Assembly (NCBI GenBank): GCA_035651635.1
Contig: DASRFK010000037.1
Span: forward strand, 1-59,001
DNA length: 59,001 bases
Source: JANXQE01 sp035651635
GTDB lineage: Bacteria; Verrucomicrobiota; Verrucomicrobiia; Limisphaerales; UBA8199
Reading direction: 5' to 3'
In this document: piece after piece, positions 34,939 through 43,013 of the stretch
Numbering within the stretch: the stretch's first letter is position 1
How the letters are laid out: each line of letters begins with the position of its first letter
The notes under the pieces: generated by a model
Database searches by the model: none
What the model was told of the DNA's origin: nothing
Seen by the model: only the letters and a program-made list of their open reading frames with translations
Position numbers and translations under genes: made by a program

Positions 34939-35843
34939 AGCTCGAACTCCAATCCGTCCTCGCCGACGATGAGGCCGCGGTTTTCGACCGCCGCCCGTTC
35001 CTCTGAATTGGCCGCCAGGATCGGATTAGTATTGTTGATATGGATATAGATCTTTTTGCGCGCTGACAATCGCGCAAGCAAATCGAGGCTGCCGTCCCGG
35101 ACGGTCAAGTGCCCCATATCGGCCGCCTCCTTCGCGCCGGTCCTGACCTTGGCCAGTTCGTCCGCCGACCAAAAAGTGCCGTCGAATAAAACTGCGTCCG
35201 AGCCGCTCAGCGCCTCGTCCAACCCGCGGTTGACCGCCGCCACGTCCGGCGCGACCAGGAGTTTCCTACCCGTACGCTGGTCTAAGAACTGGTAGGCCAC
35301 ACTGTGGCCGCCTTGCGTAGTGGAAACGGGCGAACTGGCAAAAGGGGGCGGCTTGCCGGGAAGTTCAATGGTCCGGTACAAAAGCGCCGGGCTCAACCGG
35401 CTATCGATGGGAACGAAGTCCTCGAAGTTCGCCGCGACCCAGCGAGGCGCGCAAAAACACTCGAGCACGCTCTGCAGTCCCAAAACCTGCTGCGCTATCG
35501 CGCGCACCGGCGCGGTAGAGTAAATCGCGAAACTCCCTCCTTCGCGCAAAGAGAAAAGTCCCAGAACATGGTCCAGGTCGGCATTGGTCAGGAACACCCC
35601 GGCGATGGGACTATTGCGGGGAGGCTCGGGCCGGGGCTGTAGCTCCGGGAAGGTTTCGACCTGACGGCCCAGATCCGGCGAAGCATTGATTAGGTACCAA
35701 CCAGACCGCGCATCGCCGATCGCGACACACGACTGGGTTCTGGAAAGGATGAGCCCCTGCCGGGCTGATCGGCAATTAGGGCAGGAACAATTCCACTGAG
35801 GCAAGCCGCCGCCCGCAGCCGTGCCTAAAAGACGGACGCGAAT
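34935..35843 (-). CDS. pqqB: PqqB, MBL-fold protein of PQQ synthesis, probable ATT start
   Basis: 302 residues if started at ATT 35843. PqqB is a metallo-beta-lactamase-fold hydroxylase acting on the Glu-Tyr intermediate. The conserved N-terminus RVRLLGTAAGGGLPQWNCSCPNC, with a zinc CxCxxC site, is only complete if translation begins upstream of TTG 35804. No ATG, GTG or TTG is available there before the stop; ATT 35843 has a strong GGGGAGG six bases upstream. Later motifs: FLTNADLDHVLGLFSLREG (degenerate MBL site as usual for PqqB), VAPDVAAVN, DGTFW and HINNTNPIL. It overlaps pqqC by four bases. Confidence 0.93.
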   Translation of the reverse strand: MRVRLLGTAAGGGLPQWNCSCPNCRSARQGLILSRTQSCVAIGDARSGWYLINASPDLGRQVETFPELQPRPEPPRNSPIAGVFLTNADLDHVLGLFSLREGGSFAIYSTAPVRAIAQQVLGLQSVLECFCAPRWVAANFEDFVPIDSRLSPALLYRTIELPGKPPPFASSPVSTTQGGHSVAYQFLDQRTGRKLLVAPDVAAVNRGLDEALSGSDAVLFDGTFWSADELAKVRTGAKEAADMGHLTVRDGSLDLLARLSARKKIYIHINNTNPILAANSEERAAVENRGLIVGEDGLEFEL

Positions 35844-35876
35844 GGTGGGCCTCCCCGGGGTGGTGTAAAGAGGCGA

Positions 35877-35972
35877 TTAAACAGCCTGGACGTAGGCCGT
35901 GCATTCGCAACAGAGGCGGACGGCTTTGACGGCGGGCTTCTTCCACTGCTTCTTAGCTTTCACGTTCTTCAT
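35877..35972 (-). CDS. pqqA: PqqA, precursor peptide of PQQ
   Basis: 31 residues: MKNVKAKKQWKKPAVKAV, then RLCCECTAYVQAV. The Glu23-x3-Tyr27 pair (ECTAY) supplies the atoms of PQQ, and the KKPxxxxVR part is the usual leader for PqqD/PqqE binding. It sits 33 bases before pqqB on the same strand, as expected. It is too short for most gene callers and may be missed in an automated annotation. Three cysteines beside the core (C21, C22, C24) are odd for PqqA. Confidence 0.92.
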   Translation of the reverse strand: MKNVKAKKQWKKPAVKAVRLCCECTAYVQAV

Positions 35973-36048
35973 AATAGCTGTCAACAGGACTAATTCTTCG
36001 CCAACCGTCGTGGGAAGTCAAGCCGGAGGGAGGGGGGCGATTAAAAGT

Positions 36049-36288
36049 GTCGGTCTTGGCTGGAAGCCGAAAAAAGCGGCAGAGGGCTGCCGCACTCCAA
36101 AACCTTCGGTCCTCGAGGCCCGCGCCCGTGCCGCGCTTGCGTTTTGGACTGCGGCAGTCCTCCCCATGAACCTTAAAATTGGTTCGTTGATTACTAAGCA
36201 CTTGCACGTTTTCGAGGTTCAGGGGTTCAATGCGCGAATTCTTCGGGGAATTCTCTGCCGCTTTTTTCGGCTTCCAGCCAAGACCGAC
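36049..36288. repeat. 240-base nested inverted repeat (MITE-like)
   Basis: Outer arms 36049-36084 and 36253-36288 are perfectly complementary over 36 bases (from GTCGGTCTTGGCTGG to GCGGCAGAG). An inner pair, 36087-36102 and 36142-36157, matches over 16 bases with one mismatch. No transposase and no clear target duplication are seen. Confidence 0.85.
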
Positions 36289-36320
36289 GCTTCTGATCGC
36301 ATCCGTGTGCAACCCTGCTT

Positions 36321-36349
36321 TTGACAGTGATCGGGCGCCCCCTTATGCT
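36321..36349 (+). promoter_or_regulatory. Candidate sigma-70-type promoter of the OPT gene
   Basis: TTGACA at 36321-36326, a 17-base spacer, TATGCT at 36344-36349; the gene starts 23 bases further on. It lies right after the palindromic element. Confidence 0.55.
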
Positions 36350-36372
36350 GACCGGCAGCGATTGCTGCCATC

Positions 36373-38208
36373 ATGACCGAACCCACGACCGTTGCTGGAT
36401 CCACGAACGCTAATGCAAAATCAGGATTCAGACGGTTCCTCCCGCGGATCGGCTCGCCCGGTTACCACCTCTTGCTCTCGCTAGTCGCGATCTTGATCCT
36501 GGGCCCGTTGGGAGGGATTTCCTCGGCGTTCATGAACTTCTCGATCGGCTTCTTCGTGGGAGGCCAGGTGCTGGCGGGCATTCTGGGAAGCACCGTCACG
36601 CTGCCGTACGGCCCGGAAGGCAAGCACGGCGCCAATTATATGCAAACCATGGCCGCCTCGGTTGCGGGGATGTGCGCCATGGCGGTGCTGGTCCAGGCCA
36701 TGGTCTGGATGGGTCTACCGGAGCCTCCAGCGTGGCAATTGGTTTTGTACTTCCTATGCATTGGTATGTTCGGCGTCGGAGTCGGCATGTTGTACACCCC
36801 CATCCTCGTGGACCGGATGCGCCTGGCTTATCCTTCCGGCTACGCGGTGGCCAACATTTTACGCGCGCTTACGGACACGGAACTCCTGAAGCGCTCGATC
36901 CTGAAACTGGGTACGAGCATGCTCGGCGGCTACGGGGTGGGACTTGCCTCCTTGAAGATCGCGAGGCTTGGTAAAATTGGCATGTCGGCTTCCACAGTGG
37001 GAGCGGGAATGATTGTTGGGGCGCGAATTGCCATCCCGGCTCTGGTGGTTGCGCTAATCGGTTGGTGGCTAACGCCATACCTGGTGAAGATCCACTGGCT
37101 CGCCCCCGGTGAGCCTTACAAGAAAATCGGGTTTGTCATTTCGTTGGGAACGATTATGGGAGCCGCAATCCTGGATATCAGCCTGATTCTATGGCAGGCG
37201 GCCCGCAAATTCATGGAAAAGACCCACGAGGAACTTCAGGAACAAGAGGATTGGAAACGCGTCAATACGTTTCGATTGATCCTCTGGATTGCCTTCTGGG
37301 GGACGGGCGTAGTCCTGGTAGGCAGTCACCTGCTCCACCAACCGGTGAAATTCCTTTTGGTTGCGGTAGGACTTTCTTTCATTTTCGTGCTGATCAACGG
37401 CATCTCACAGGGGATCTCGGACTGGAACCCAATCTCATCCGCCTTCGTCGTGACGGTCTTCATTCTCGCAGCCCTGGGTTTGCACGATCCGGGAATCGGC
37501 CTGTTGTGCGCCGCAATTCTGCTGATTGCCACCAGCGAAGGGGGCGACATGCAGCAGGACCGGTCCACCGGCTGGCGCCTTGGCACTAATCGGGTCGTGC
37601 AATTCCGATACCAGGTCATCGGCATTGCCATGGGTGCGGTCCTGGCCGTGGTGCTTGCCAGGGTATTCATGGAGGCGTATCCGATCTTGAGACAAGATCA
37701 ATTTGCGCATCCGGATTTGCCAGGCTCCGAAAAATGGCAGTCGGCGATGACCTTCAAGTTCGTGGGCGCCTTGCGCGGAATCACGACCGCGCAGCCACAC
37801 GTTCTAACCGCGCTGAAGTTAGGCATCCTCATTGGGTTTGGGATTGAGGTGCTTCGCAGACTGATAAAAAAGATCCCGGGGTACAGAAGCTTTTCCACGA
37901 GTTCCACCGCGGGTAAGATTGTTGATTTCCTCCTCGACGCGGTGTTGCTGCCAAACCCGTATGCCTCATCTTTCGGCGGGTTCGTTGACATTCTAACAGT
38001 GTATTGGTGGACCGCAGGAGGATTGCTGGGCTCGCTGCTTGAAGTCACTCAGAAGCGGCTGGCTGCCAAAAAACCCAAAGCGATTGGAACAGAACTTCCC
38101 GCCGACATGAGCACGGTGTCGCTACTAGGAGGCGGCCTGATCGCAGGCGATGCTTTAGCAGCCCTGACCCTCGGGCTGTACGGACTCGTCTCCAGAATTC
38201 TTTTTTGA
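36373..38208 (+). CDS. OPT-family oligopeptide or metal-chelate transporter
   Basis: 611 residues with about 14-16 membrane helices. OPT transporters take up small peptides or metal-siderophore-like complexes with protons. Recognised from GGISSAFMNFSIGFFVGGQVLAG, YGPEGKHGANYMQTMAASVAG, the conserved LAYPSGYAVANILRALTD and, late, NPYASSFGGFVDILTVYWWTAGG. The substrate cannot be told. It is transcribed away from pqqA and shares its control region; a link to PQQ is not shown. Confidence 0.87.
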   Translation: MTEPTTVAGSTNANAKSGFRRFLPRIGSPGYHLLLSLVAILILGPLGGISSAFMNFSIGFFVGGQVLAGILGSTVTLPYGPEGKHGANYMQTMAASVAGMCAMAVLVQAMVWMGLPEPPAWQLVLYFLCIGMFGVGVGMLYTPILVDRMRLAYPSGYAVANILRALTDTELLKRSILKLGTSMLGGYGVGLASLKIARLGKIGMSASTVGAGMIVGARIAIPALVVALIGWWLTPYLVKIHWLAPGEPYKKIGFVISLGTIMGAAILDISLILWQAARKFMEKTHEELQEQEDWKRVNTFRLILWIAFWGTGVVLVGSHLLHQPVKFLLVAVGLSFIFVLINGISQGISDWNPISSAFVVTVFILAALGLHDPGIGLLCAAILLIATSEGGDMQQDRSTGWRLGTNRVVQFRYQVIGIAMGAVLAVVLARVFMEAYPILRQDQFAHPDLPGSEKWQSAMTFKFVGALRGITTAQPHVLTALKLGILIGFGIEVLRRLIKKIPGYRSFSTSSTAGKIVDFLLDAVLLPNPYASSFGGFVDILTVYWWTAGGLLGSLLEVTQKRLAAKKPKAIGTELPADMSTVSLLGGGLIAGDALAALTLGLYGLVSRILF

Positions 38209-38268
38209 GACCCAAAGCTTCCAAATAACCGCACGGCCCTGGAATTGGAGGACAGTCGGAACTGGGCG

Positions 38269-38640
38269 CTAGCCGCGGTTTGCGAGCGCAGTTTCGGCTT
38301 GCTCCATTGTCAAACAAGTCACGATGCGCACTCCGCGCCGGTAATGAAACAAGGACATAATATTCAAGCCGATGTCCTTGTGAGGATCCGGGATTATCCG
38401 CACGACCATGCTAATACCGCGGTCATCGCAGAGATCCATAACCTGCTCGATGAACGGCACGCACCCGAGATCCATCGTCTCCAGCCGGCGCAGGTCCGTC
38501 AGCAACCGAAAGCCCGGCTGCACCTCAGCGAGCATCGCCTGCATTCGCGGCACATACGCTTGGGTCTGCTCGGGATCGACGCGCCCCGAATAGCTCATTT
38601 TTATCAGGTTCGTCGATTTGTCCAAAGTCCCTTCGATCAT
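38269..38640 (-). CDS. STAS/SpoIIAA-like small protein
   Basis: 123 residues from ATG 38640. The order of strands and helices (IKMSYSGRVDPEQTQAYVPRM, GFRLLTDLRRLETMDLGCVPFIEQVMDLCDDRGISMVVRIIP, then GLNIMSLFHYRRGVRIVTCLTMEQAETAL) fits the SpoIIAA/STAS-like fold. Such domains usually act in protein-protein regulation. The Ser of phospho-controlled STAS proteins is not clearly present. The frame extends upstream into the dinB region, but MIEGTLDKSTNLIKM looks like a natural beginning. Confidence 0.7.
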   Translation of the reverse strand: MIEGTLDKSTNLIKMSYSGRVDPEQTQAYVPRMQAMLAEVQPGFRLLTDLRRLETMDLGCVPFIEQVMDLCDDRGISMVVRIIPDPHKDIGLNIMSLFHYRRGVRIVTCLTMEQAETALANRG

Positions 38641-38663
38641 AGCAAAACGCGCTCCCGCATATC

Positions 38664-39788
38664 CTACCACAAAGCCAACTGCCGTCCCGCGGGAAGATCC
38701 AGGTTGCTGACAGCCAGCCCGAGCAAGCGAAGTGGCCGGCAAACCAATTTTTCGCGCGCCAGGAGAAAACAGGCCAGCCGGTAAATTTCCTCCGGGTCGG
38801 CCGTGGCTTCTTCCACAGTGATCTGACGAGTGAGCGTGGTAAAGTCGCCGTAGCGCAATTTAACCGACACTGTTTGGGCCGCCAATTGCCGGCGCTTGAG
38901 GGTGGCAGCGACATCCGCCGCCTGGTCCCGCAACGATTTTTTCAGAATGCGCCGGTCCTCGGTATCGCTTGAAAAGGTTTCTTCGCTGCTGATGCTCTTA
39001 ACGGTTTCGTCTAATTCCAGTGGACGATCATCGTCACCGAAGGCAAAACCACGCAACCGCGCAGCGAAAGAACCCACCAGGGCACGCAGATCGCCGGCGT
39101 AATCCTGCAAATCGCCGATGGACTCGATACCCGCCCGATTTAAAACCTGTTCGGTTGCACGGCCCACCCCGTGGATGGCCCGCACCGGCATAGGCCGCAA
39201 AAACTCCACCTTGTCCCGCTCAGGCACGAGCGTCAGGCCATTCGGTTTCTGGAAATCGCTGGCCAGCTTGGCCAGCAGCTTGTTCGCCGCGACGCCGATC
39301 GTCGCTGTAAGGTGGCGCTCGGCAAGAATTCTGCCTTTAAGTTCGCGCGCCGCTCCTACGGCGACATACAGCGCGCGGTCGCCCTCTTCGTCCGGCAACA
39401 AACTGCCTGGCCTTCGAGTTGGATCAGGCGAAAGCATCCTGGCCGCGACGGTCGCGGACATATCGAGGTAAGCCTCGTCGATGGACGTTGGCTCGATCAC
39501 CGCACCGGTCTCGTCGAGCAGCTTCATGATCTCCGCCGATTCGGCTTTATACCGTTCCATGCGCGGTGGGATAAATATTCCCTGGGGACAAAGCCGGGCG
39601 GCGGTGACACTGGGCATGGCTGAATGGACGCCAAACTTGCGCGCTTCGTAACTGGCGGCGCAAACCACGCCACGCCGGGTCGGGGGACCGCCAACAATAA
39701 CGGGCTTGCCGCGCAAAGCCGGATTGTCGCGCTGCTCCACCGACGCGTAAAACGCATCCATATCGAGATGAAAAATGACCCGCGCCAT
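38664..39788 (-). CDS. dinB: DNA polymerase IV
   Basis: 374 residues. Y-family polymerase that copies past damaged bases. Catalytic acids: D9 and D11 in VIFHLDMDAF, D104/E105 in SIDEAYLD; also SYEARKFGVHSAMP, the helix-hairpin-helix part PVRAIHGVGRATEQVLNRAG, and the little-finger domain (KSISSEETFSSDT). The C-terminus has no clear beta-clamp motif of the QL-x-LF kind, though the last 20 residues end in LDLPAGRQLALW, which may serve. Start MARVIFHLD at 39788; an ATG 48 bases upstream is less likely. Confidence 0.93.
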   Translation of the reverse strand: MARVIFHLDMDAFYASVEQRDNPALRGKPVIVGGPPTRRGVVCAASYEARKFGVHSAMPSVTAARLCPQGIFIPPRMERYKAESAEIMKLLDETGAVIEPTSIDEAYLDMSATVAARMLSPDPTRRPGSLLPDEEGDRALYVAVGAARELKGRILAERHLTATIGVAANKLLAKLASDFQKPNGLTLVPERDKVEFLRPMPVRAIHGVGRATEQVLNRAGIESIGDLQDYAGDLRALVGSFAARLRGFAFGDDDRPLELDETVKSISSEETFSSDTEDRRILKKSLRDQAADVAATLKRRQLAAQTVSVKLRYGDFTTLTRQITVEEATADPEEIYRLACFLLAREKLVCRPLRLLGLAVSNLDLPAGRQLALW

Positions 39789-40100
39789 GCTGCGGAACTG
39801 GCCGCCAGTTTGAAACACGAACGGCCCTTCGTTCAATGAATTATCGCGCGACGTTTGGTATCGTCAGCTCCGGCAACGCCGCGTTTATCGGCCTTTATGG
39901 GACGCATCTCAGCAGACCCGGCTTGAGGCGGCTGACCGCGCGCGAAATTGAGGTTGCGAACCCGGACGCCGCGTCTATTCGCGTTCATTCGCGGTTGATC
40001 ATTAAGCGCCCTGGTCCCTTGTCTTTGAGATTGATGCGAAGTAGCTTGGCGTCGGCTCGCGCAGATTCGCGCCGGGAGCCCACGAACCAACGTCATTTGC
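39789..40100. other. Intergenic region between dinB and the DGQHR gene
   Basis: 312 bases between diverging genes. It contains a 21-base string (ATTCGCGTTC...GCGGTTG, 39977-39997) that recurs exactly at 45263-45283. An open frame on the plus strand (39836-40204) crosses it but overlaps the DGQHR gene and looks like no known protein. No clear promoter was identified. Confidence 0.5.
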
Positions 40101-41246
40101 ATGATCGCTACGCAACTTCGCCAGAAAGATGCGGTGTTCTATTTTGCCTCCTACCCGTCGGAACAATTGCTTACCCGGGTGCGGTTTATCAGCCGCTACT
40201 TTGACGAGGAAGGCGGAGTGATTGCCGCCGAACAAGTTCAGGAAGAGGACGATGTCGCCCAATTCATCGCCCGCATTGAGCGAAGCGACAAAGCCTTTCA
40301 GCGCGAGCTGTCTCGCTCCAAAGTTCGTGCCATCCGCAATTTTTACGAAACGGCAATTTCGCAGCCACCGATTCCCGGCACGGTCCTGCTGTTTACACCG
40401 CAGAAATTGCACTTCGAAGCCTGGACCGATGGGAGCGGCGTCGGGCGTTTACGCGAGCCGGAGGAAAAGTACCTGATCATTGACGGCCAACACCGGCTGG
40501 CGGCGCTGCAGTTCTACGAGCGCACGCATCCCGAGGAGGCCAAGAGCATCAATGTCCCGTGCGTGATCTTTGACGGGCGGAGCGAGGATTTCGCCACCGA
40601 GATGTTCGTGATCATCAACTCCACGCCGACACGGATCAACAAAAGCCATCTGGTTGATTTGTACGAGCGTGTTTCCTGGGCCGAGCCGGATCGCCGGTTC
40701 GCGGCGCAAATTGCCGAGATGCTCTACCGTGAGCCGGACAGCCCGTTGCGCTACCGGATCAACCGCCTCGGCGGTCGCAGCAAACAGGAGAAATGGATTC
40801 TCCAAGCCGAGTTGTTCAACGAGATCCATCGTTGGGTGAAGCGGACGTGGCAAAGCATCGAAAAGGAGGGCACCGACAAGCGGGCCGCCACGCGTTATTA
40901 CGGTGTGGTGCGCGACTTTCTGAAAGCGTCGGCTCAAGTCTGGGCTGACGCGTGGGGGAATTCCAACTACATGGTTACCAAACCGGTCACGCTCAAAGCG
41001 ATGCTCCGAGTGTGCGCGGACCTCGCCGCACAGGACGCCGAGCCGGAAGACAACCGGGTCAAACGCTGGAGTGAACGACTAGCGCCCTGGGTTGAGCAGG
41101 TACGGATATTCCGCAACGAGGGATTCTACGAACGTTTTCCCGCCAAAGGCCAGATTGAGCGCGTGGCTCGAATCCATCGTGAACTTGCCCGAAGCGCAGA
41201 AATCCCTTCGCGACCAAAGGGAAACCCGATTACGGGCGGGCAATAA
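40101..41246 (+). CDS. DGQHR-domain protein (DndB-like)
   Basis: 381 residues. The DGQHR motif is at 128-132 (IIDGQHRLAAL), preceded by VPCVIF-type strands and followed by MFVIINSTPTRINKSHLVDLYE, as in DndB and related proteins. DndB regulates DNA phosphorothioation; other DGQHR proteins sit in defence or DNA-modification islands. Here no dndACDE, pbe or restriction gene is nearby, so it is an orphan. The extra C-terminal half (WILQAELFNEIHRWVKR ...) matches the extended group. Function not assignable beyond the domain. Confidence 0.82.
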   Translation: MIATQLRQKDAVFYFASYPSEQLLTRVRFISRYFDEEGGVIAAEQVQEEDDVAQFIARIERSDKAFQRELSRSKVRAIRNFYETAISQPPIPGTVLLFTPQKLHFEAWTDGSGVGRLREPEEKYLIIDGQHRLAALQFYERTHPEEAKSINVPCVIFDGRSEDFATEMFVIINSTPTRINKSHLVDLYERVSWAEPDRRFAAQIAEMLYREPDSPLRYRINRLGGRSKQEKWILQAELFNEIHRWVKRTWQSIEKEGTDKRAATRYYGVVRDFLKASAQVWADAWGNSNYMVTKPVTLKAMLRVCADLAAQDAEPEDNRVKRWSERLAPWVEQVRIFRNEGFYERFPAKGQIERVARIHRELARSAEIPSRPKGNPITGGQ

Positions 41247-41406
41247 AGAGGCTTCTGCCTGGGAGTAAGGTCTGGTCGGCCAGCGGCTGTGGCATGTATG
41301 GTGCCTCTGACCTCGAAGCCTTGTGGTCAGGCATGTAACGAACGAGATGGCATAGGACTTTGCCCGGCGAGCGACAAAGATCGGCCGAGGCACATGAGGT
41401 AAGGTT

Positions 41407-41802
41407 TCAGGCGCCGTATTGTTCGTTGGTGACCTTTTCCATCCAGTCCACGGCCTTTCCATCGAGCTGCTCCTGGATAGCAATGTGTGTCATGGCTGTG
41501 GTGGGGGCGGCTCCATGCCAATGTTTTTCGCCTGGCGGGAACCAGACGATATCGCCGGGATGGATTGCTTCAATGGGACCGCCTTCGCGTTGCACCCGTC
41601 CGCAGCCGGCGGTCACGATGAGCGTCTGGCCCAACGGGTGGGTGTGCCAGGCAGTTCGAGCGCCGGGCTCGAACGTTACGATTGCGCCGGTGACCCGGGC
41701 GGGATTGGTTCCCTTGAATGGTGAGTCAATTCGGACAGCGCCGGTGAACCAGTCGGCCGGGCCCTGGCTGGATGGTTGTGCACCAACTCTCTTGATTTCC
41801 AT
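41407..41802 (-). CDS. Cupin close to the (R)-hydroxynitrile lyase family
   Basis: 131 residues, one small cupin barrel. The metal ligands are H53, H55, Q59 and H94 (AWHTHPLGQT and GEKHWHG), the same set and spacing I recall for the manganese-dependent cupin hydroxynitrile lyase of Granulicella; the beginning MEIKRVGAQPSSQGPADWFTG and end AIQEQLDGKAVDWMEKVTNEQY also look alike. Many such genes are annotated only as cupin and may have another native reaction, for example an oxygenase or isomerase. It diverges from the thioesterase gene. Confidence 0.85.
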   Translation of the reverse strand: MEIKRVGAQPSSQGPADWFTGAVRIDSPFKGTNPARVTGAIVTFEPGARTAWHTHPLGQTLIVTAGCGRVQREGGPIEAIHPGDIVWFPPGEKHWHGAAPTTAMTHIAIQEQLDGKAVDWMEKVTNEQYGA

Positions 41803-41832
41803 ATTAGAGGCGTAGGGTAAAACCCCAGAGAC

Positions 41833-41877
41833 TGTCAACCCATCTCTCTTGACACTAAGGGCCAGCGAACGTATGGG
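41833..41877. promoter_or_regulatory. Back-to-back TTGACA elements between cupin and thioesterase genes
   Basis: Plus strand: TTGACA 41849-41854, 17 bases, TATGGG 41872-41877, leading to the thioesterase. Minus strand: TTGACA at 41838-41833 leading to the cupin gene, with no good -10. The two -35 boxes are ten bases apart. Confidence 0.45.
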
Positions 41878-41975
41878 CAAATTACGATGACAATATAACG
41901 AAAGTTTGTGAAACGCGTCGATCAGTCACACTGCGGCGGGACGCGGGTGCGCTCTTGGCGGGAAGTGAGGGCGAA

Positions 41976-42917
41976 ATGATCAGCGGTAGAGCAGCTACCC
42001 CCCTGGCGGAAGCTTGGGTCCGAGCCCGCTTTGTCTTGGAACTGCGCCACCAGGCACTCGAAACTTCTTCGCTCGTCACTATCCAGCGTGGAAGAGGAAA
42101 GCCTTCCTTGTTCCTGGTGCATGGCGTTGGTGGTGGAATGTTATGGGGCTACGCGAACCTGGCACGTGCTTTGGGTGCCGAGCAACCGGTTTACGCTTTC
42201 AAGTCGCGCGGCTTGGACGGTCTTGAGGAGTTCACGACCATCGAGGAGATGGCCGCGCAGTACGTGGCCGACCTCCTGAGATTTCAACCCGCTGGACCCT
42301 TTTACCTGGGGGGCTATTGCTTTGGCGGCCTTGTAGCATACGAAATGGCCCGGCAACTGAAAGCGCAAGGCCACGAAACCGCTCTGCTGCTATTGCTGAA
42401 CTGCTGGCCAAACCACTCCAGTTACACCCGAGTGATCTGGACGCCAACGTTTTTGGCCAAATTCTTCTGGAATTTGGCCGTGCGCCTGCGGCTTCAAATG
42501 CGTTACATCGCCAAGCGGCCAAACCACTATTTCAAATGGCGCACCGCCTGGCTGCACAGGAGGATCGCCGCGTTTTGCTCTCAAAACGAAGAGCGGGTGA
42601 TTGGCGACAAGCTCGAAGATTTGCGGCCGGGTTCGCAGCCTGACCGAAGCCTTTGGCTTACGCACGTTCGTGCCTGGCTGCGCTTTGTGCCAAAGCCGTA
42701 TGACGGCAAAATTGTTCTGCTGCGCACCCAAGGGCACCCGTTGATTTGCTCCTTCGATCCACAAATGGGGTGGGGCAGTTTCGCGTCCGGCGGGGTGAAT
42801 GTCAGAATTTGCGAGGGCGATCACGAAAGCATTTTAGAGGAGGAAAACGCGCCGGACGCGGCTTGGCACGTGAGGGAAATTCTGGACGAGGTTCAAACTC
42901 GCCGCCACAACACGTAG
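41976..42917 (+). CDS. Stand-alone NRPS/PKS-type thioesterase with Cys nucleophile
   Basis: 313 residues, alpha/beta hydrolase of the thioesterase domain family found at the end of peptide and polyketide synthetases. Oxyanion region LFLVHGVGGGMLWGYANLARAL; nucleophile elbow GGYCFGG with Cys115 in place of the common Ser (a known natural variant); catalytic His in ICEGDHESIL. ATG 41976 follows GAGGGC; a TTG lies 21 bases upstream. No synthetase gene is in the window, so the acyl carrier partner must be elsewhere, or it acts on free thioesters. Confidence 0.85.
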   Translation: MISGRAATPLAEAWVRARFVLELRHQALETSSLVTIQRGRGKPSLFLVHGVGGGMLWGYANLARALGAEQPVYAFKSRGLDGLEEFTTIEEMAAQYVADLLRFQPAGPFYLGGYCFGGLVAYEMARQLKAQGHETALLLLLNCWPNHSSYTRVIWTPTFLAKFFWNLAVRLRLQMRYIAKRPNHYFKWRTAWLHRRIAAFCSQNEERVIGDKLEDLRPGSQPDRSLWLTHVRAWLRFVPKPYDGKIVLLRTQGHPLICSFDPQMGWGSFASGGVNVRICEGDHESILEEENAPDAAWHVREILDEVQTRRHNT

Positions 42918-43013
42918 CCCAGGCTTACTCTGGGCCTCCTCGTAGAATTGCGCAGCAGCCGCAGTTGCGTCACAATTTTCCTTCAATCGACGGACGGTTT
43001 CGCACAAACTGTC

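Larger units (their letters stand above)
35973..36372. other. Divergent control region between pqqA and the OPT gene
   Basis: 400 bases. It holds a possible pqqA promoter on the minus strand (TTGACT at 36021-36016, 17 bases, AAGAAT at 35998-35993), the large nested palindrome at 36049-36288, and the OPT promoter at 36321-36349. No coding sequence is supported, although open frames run through the palindrome. Confidence 0.6.

Noticed and set aside
39836..40204. 122-codon open frame on the plus strand
   Set aside because: It overlaps the DGQHR gene in another frame, starts next to the dinB start and has no protein-like pattern.
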